Notes under the pieces: generated by a model
What the model was told of the DNA's origin: nothing
The model's input: only the letters and a program-made list of their open reading frames with translations
The model's database searches: none
Position numbers and translations under genes: made by a program
Assembly (NCBI GenBank): GCA_009792885.1
Contig: WMCF01000056.1
Location: 1,259,138-1,323,137, forward strand
Reading direction: 5' to 3'
DNA length: 64,000 nucleotides
Source: Eremophila alpestris peregrina
Taxonomy: Eukaryota > Chordata > Aves > Passeriformes > Alaudidae
In this document: positions 60,543 to 64,000 of the stretch, one piece after another
Numbering within the stretch: the first letter of the stretch is position 1
How the letters are laid out: every line of letters begins with the position of its first letter

Positions 60543-63377
60543 CTAAAGAAGATAAAATAAAAGGCTTAAACCATGGGAGATACTCAGGAAAGCAGTGGAA
60601 TAGTGTAGCAGGTCATTACAGAGGTTTATGGCACCTCCAGTTCACTATTTCAATTTCATCTGCCAGCACTCATGAATTAGACCTTAAAAAAAGGCAAACA
60701 AAAAACTGAATTTGGCAATGTCTTCACTTTAAGGAAGGTTCATGCCACACAGACTAAACAGTTTTCCAGAAAGCTCAGTGATACACCTGGCACTCAGAAT
60801 GTCTGTCACCAGCTCTTACAAGGCATGCAGTTTTTTCACATTTTCCCTGGGAATAAAAGACTCATGGAACTATTACTTATATTTGCCTTCCCCCTTCCTG
60901 CAGTTTTCATAACACCATCCCAATGTGGAGTCCTCCAAACCCTTTAAGAACTGGGTCACTGGACAGAACAGGAGGGTGGGGTCCTGTAAAAGCTGGCTCT
61001 GAACAGCATTGCCACTAGGCTAGAATTAAGCCTAATGGGCCTGTATTTAACCAATCTATCACAAAAATAGGGCAAAGTGTTTTAACAGAAGCATAAAGAT
61101 TTCTAGCCAGCAGACACTGAGCAAAGAAAAAGCCCAGAGCATGGAGGAGCAAACACAATATCCCACATGTCAACCTTTGAGCAGCACTGCCAAACAAGCC
61201 ATCACAGCAAGAGCTTAAGACACTTAAAAAGCCATAAAATGACCAATCAAGCACATTTTTGTATTTGGAGCAGTTAACAACTCAGACACTTGTACTCAGT
61301 ATCCTTCAGAAGAACCTGAATCCAATAATCACAGCTGCCTTAGTTTGTGAGGATTTAAAGAGCTACAGGTGGGATGAGCAAGATAAATAAAGGGGGGAAA
61401 GAGGAACAGTTCCAGTACAAAATCCAAAACATTCCATAAATGTGAGCATATAAGAGATTAAAATGAAAGTTCAGAATGGAAGAGAGGGAAAACCTCCAGA
61501 AAGGGAACAGTCTTTTTCTTAGATTACCCAGTGTGAAAAACCAATACTGTATTTCCATTTTTAAATCAGAATGGTTTTACAGAAAGGCTGCAAAAACTTT
61601 CTCACATTTTTCCATTATCAAACAATGGCATTTAAATACAAAAGCTTATTTTAATTACAGTATTAAAATAAACAGAGAATTTCTATTTCCTAAACAAAGA
61701 AAATTGTATTCATTACAAAAAGATACACATTAATGAGAAGAAAATGGAAATGATACTATTCTGCATCAACAAAGACACAGCAGGTTATCAACCACTGCTG
61801 GTTAAACTCCATCCACCCATTCTGTGCTAAGAACCAGCCTGGCCAATGTCTCTTGAGTCTCAACATGTGAGTCACCATAAAAACAAGTTACAAACTAGAG
61901 GATAATTCAACTCTAAAGGTGTGAGTGAAACTCCTTCAATTTGTTACCACTTTTGTCCATGGGACTGATCATGTGCACAGCCACTTAGGAGGATCAAGCT
62001 TCAACAAAACAAACAAAGTCAAACAAAAAACAAAAACCTGAAAACCCACTCAAAAAAACTACAGTAAAAGCAACAAATCATACTCAGAGACTGAGCACTG
62101 TTCCAAACAACTCCATGCTCTAGAGAGACATTATAATGAATAGTCTTGAATTTTTTTGAAGAGTTTTTACACAAAAAAGTTAATTCCTGCACACCAGGTA
62201 CCTTTCTCTTTTGCTTCAGAATAACAGATACACCACTGAAAACCTGCTTCACCAGAGAAACTCAACACAAACATGGAATTCTCCTCCTTACCATGCCACT
62301 CCCTAAGAATTCAATTGCTCAAGCAAGTTTCATGTGAACTCCACAACACCACCTTTAAATCCTGTATTTGACAACAAAATTGTTTATTACACATCCAGGA
62401 GGTCAACACAACAAGAAATTGCTTCCCAAAATAGAACATGGAGTTACTTAAACACATTCTCCTGCAAAGCACCTACCTCTGCTATCCAAAAGTCAAATGA
62501 AGCACAATGTGTACTCACCATAAGGACCACATGCAGACTCCTCCAATTCTTTATCCCAGTCCTCCACCTGATGCTCAGATGCATCTTGCTGCCCTGAAGA
62601 CTCAGGTATATTGGAAACTTCACTATCCCACACATCCAGGTCAGCAAATACATTGTACCAGCCCTCAGCAGGAGAGCCACTGACATCACCTTCATTGGGA
62701 GAGGTAGAAGCAGATTCACTTTCTTCAGACTTGCCAGCAGGAACATTTGGAATATTCTGCAGCAAACATTCTAAAACCAATAGAAAGCACCAACAGATAC
62801 ACTCAGAAATTAAACAAGAACAATGAAGTGCTCAGCACACAGTAATTCAGAGGTACACAAATGCACTTTGTGACTACTAATCTTATGGTAATACATGCAG
62901 TTTCCTACATATGTAATATCACTACAGAGCTGATTCACATTTCAGATGCTTGGGAAGAGTGGACATAGCCTTGCACTGCAGCACCAGTGCAAATCGGGAT
63001 TTTCAACAGTCTCTTGTTGGAAAATAACTCTGTAAACTAGGGCAAAGGACCCAGCAGTCTTGTTTCACCACATTCACCTGTAGGTATTTAAAACAAAACA
63101 CATGGTTCTGGTTTAAAAAAAAAAAAAAAGTCATATCGATGAATTACTCATGTACCGAGGCATACACAAGTGTCTACATGGACATAATTTAGTTCAGTGA
63201 GTAAAGAAGCATTTCCCATGCACCATCACCAAAAGGTTTTAAGTAGTGCACAAGTTTCAATACTTGCAACCTGTTTCATTTTGTCCTACCTTTTCTGAGA
63301 TCTTTCCAGATCACCGTTTCTGTCTTATTAGGAAGCTGTTTCCCCTCAGAGTTTGCAGCCTCGGAGGCAGCAGCCAT
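60376..63377 (-). CDS. COPRS-like protein, PRMT5 adaptor (three coding exons)
   Basis: COPRS binds PRMT5 and histone H4 and steers PRMT5 methylation toward H4 Arg3 in the nucleus. The joined exons 63,377-63,290, 62,770-62,519 and 60,542-60,376 give 168 residues (human COPRS is about 184). All junctions are GT-AG and phase 1, and the frames join without a stop. The N-terminus is MAAASEAANSEGKQ. The middle is acidic and rich in Ser and Gly with tryptophans (GWYNVFADLDVWDSEV). EDWDKELEESACGPYD corresponds to the human EDWDSEL...NPYDADD segment. The end has a YNPGCHH motif (human YDPSWHH) and the terminal GQFDDADE. GQF[DE]DA[DE] is the known PRMT5-binding motif, also found in RIOK1 and pICln. The N-terminal third differs from mammals. 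COPRS is by far the best match, since no other PRMT5 partner has this motif at its extreme C-terminus. Confidence 0.8.
60543..62518 (-). other. COPRS-like intron, 1,976 nt
   Basis: It runs from donor CTTATG|GTGAGTAC to acceptor TTCTTTAG. AT-rich, no nested gene or recognisable transposon seen. Confidence 0.75.
62519..62770 (-). CDS. COPRS-like coding exon 2
   Basis: 252 nt. The acceptor is ATTGGTTTTAG|AATGTT and the donor is a near-perfect CCTTATG|GTGAGT. It contributes 83 whole codons plus split codons at each end (phase 1). It encodes the acidic, Ser/Glu-rich middle and the EDWDKELEESACGPY segment that marks the family. The frame reads on through the donor for a few codons, which is irrelevant to the spliced product. 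Confidence 0.85.
62771..63289 (-). other. COPRS-like intron, 519 nt
   Basis: It runs from donor AGAAAAG|GTAGGA to acceptor GGTTTTAG. It contains a T-run on the minus strand (A-run at 63,115-63,129 on the plus strand). Nothing else is seen. Confidence 0.75.
63290..63377 (-). CDS. COPRS-like coding exon 1 (contains start ATG)
   Basis: An acceptor CTTGTAG|GTG places only three bases before the ATG at 63,377-63,375, so the exon as spliced is 63,380-63,290. The start context GTGATGG is good (G at -3 and +4). It encodes MAAASEAANSEGKQLPNK... to DLRK plus one base. The body of the 5' UTR must lie in an upstream exon inside the CpG island. I see no in-frame upstream ATG there, so this start is the most likely one unless coding sequence begins beyond the window. 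Confidence 0.75.
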
Positions 63378-63380
63378 CAC

Positions 63381-63719
63381 CTACAAGACAATTTTAAAGC
63401 ATGCAGTAGCACCTCTGATTGCTCACAAAACTGCTAGCACATTTCAGTGTTCCCAAGCGTCTCCATTCGTTCCCTGGATGAATCAGAGGTTTAAAAACAA
63501 ACAGGCTTTCACTTCAGAAGGCAAATCTGCAGAGGTATAGCTAATTCTGCTGCTGCCACAGGCCACCCCTAGCATTAACCAACAAAGAACAGCCCGTCTG
63601 CTCCCTCACCCCACAGCCCCGACCCAAAATGTGCCCCTGTGGGAACGGCAGCACACTTAAAGCAGCAAAGATCATGAAGATACAAGAAGTGGAGAAAGTA
63701 CTAACACTGAATCTGTACT
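63381..63719 (-). other. First intron or 5' UTR region of COPRS-like gene
   Basis: This lies between the CpG-rich promoter and the ATG exon. The best-consensus donor is TGTGGG|GTGAGG at 63,610/63,609, which would give a 229-nt intron. Weaker donors lie nearer the island core (GGAAGT|GTGAGG near 63,851 and CCCCCC|GTGAGG near 63,947). I cannot choose between them. Confidence 0.45.
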
Positions 63720-64000
63720 AACTGTGGGAGCCCACAAGCCGACGGAGCCCCGCCAACAGCACTGAGGGGCTGGACCAAGTTGGATGGAGAGCAGCAGGAA
63801 ACCCTCAGCTGCTCTTGATGGGCGCACAGAGAAGGGGACGGCGAGTTCTCCTCACACTTCCAGTGGAACAAGGAGGAGCCGGCGGTGGGTGCGGGAAGCC
63901 GGGGCCCGGTGGCCGAGGGCAGGGCGCGGGCTCCGGGCGAGCCCTCACGGGGGGCCGCCGCCTCCGCTGCCCGCCCCGCGCTCCTCGGGACCCCCGGGCC
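63720..64000 (-). promoter_or_regulatory. CpG-island promoter of COPRS-like gene (cut by window edge)
   Basis: CpG density climbs steadily to the window end (GGCCCGGTGGCCGAGGGC, AGGGCGCGGGCTCCGGGCGA, CCGCCCCGCGCTCC). There is no TATA box, as is usual for housekeeping promoters. The island continues beyond 64,000, so the transcription start and any divergent partner gene cannot be seen. Confidence 0.7.

Noticed and set aside
1..64000. tRNA, rRNA or snRNA genes
   Set aside because: No A-box/B-box pair, snRNA-type sequence or rRNA core was seen by eye; a covariance-model scan would be needed to exclude small RNAs.

Overview
This is a gene-poor, fairly AT-rich stretch of vertebrate nuclear DNA. 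It most likely comes from a sauropsid, probably a bird. The grounds are spliced GT-AG exons of a vertebrate gene, two CpG islands in an otherwise CpG-poor background, very few recognisable transposons, and no visible Alu, L1 or B1-type elements. The few interspersed repeats I can see are old, decayed MIR/CORE-SINE-like relics and palindromic fragments. The species cannot be read from the sequence.

Only one gene is securely identified. At the right edge, on the minus strand, three coding exons (63,377-63,290, 62,770-62,519 and 60,542-60,376) join in phase to give a 168-residue acidic protein. It ends in GQFDDADE and contains EDWDKELEESACGPYD. These match the conserved C-terminal half of COPRS, the coordinator of PRMT5 and differentiation stimulator. 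Its CpG-island promoter lies at the very end of the window (about 63,720-64,000). Its 3' UTR probably ends just past an AATAAA at 59,713-59,708.

The left end has a second, orphan CpG island (about 3,590-4,400). It holds a 12-bp GC-rich minisatellite with a one-base assembly gap, and candidate splice donors pointing both ways. On the minus strand it contains an open frame with a signal-peptide-like leucine run that ends at a good splice donor. A compatible terminal exon with a hydrophobic tail lies about 600 bp further on. This may be the start of an unrecognised gene, but the support is weak.

Between these lie about 55 kb with no recognisable gene. Notable contents are a 534-bp degenerate tandem array of about 23 copies of a 23-bp unit (15,019-15,552), a segment open on both strands (6,412-6,629), an isolated exon-like open stretch (50,383-50,658), a GC-rich exon-like block (58,658-58,762), several possible conserved regulatory elements carrying POU or homeodomain-type sites, and ancient repeat relics. 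Most other open frames are 60-215 codons long, as expected by chance in 64 kb read in six frames.
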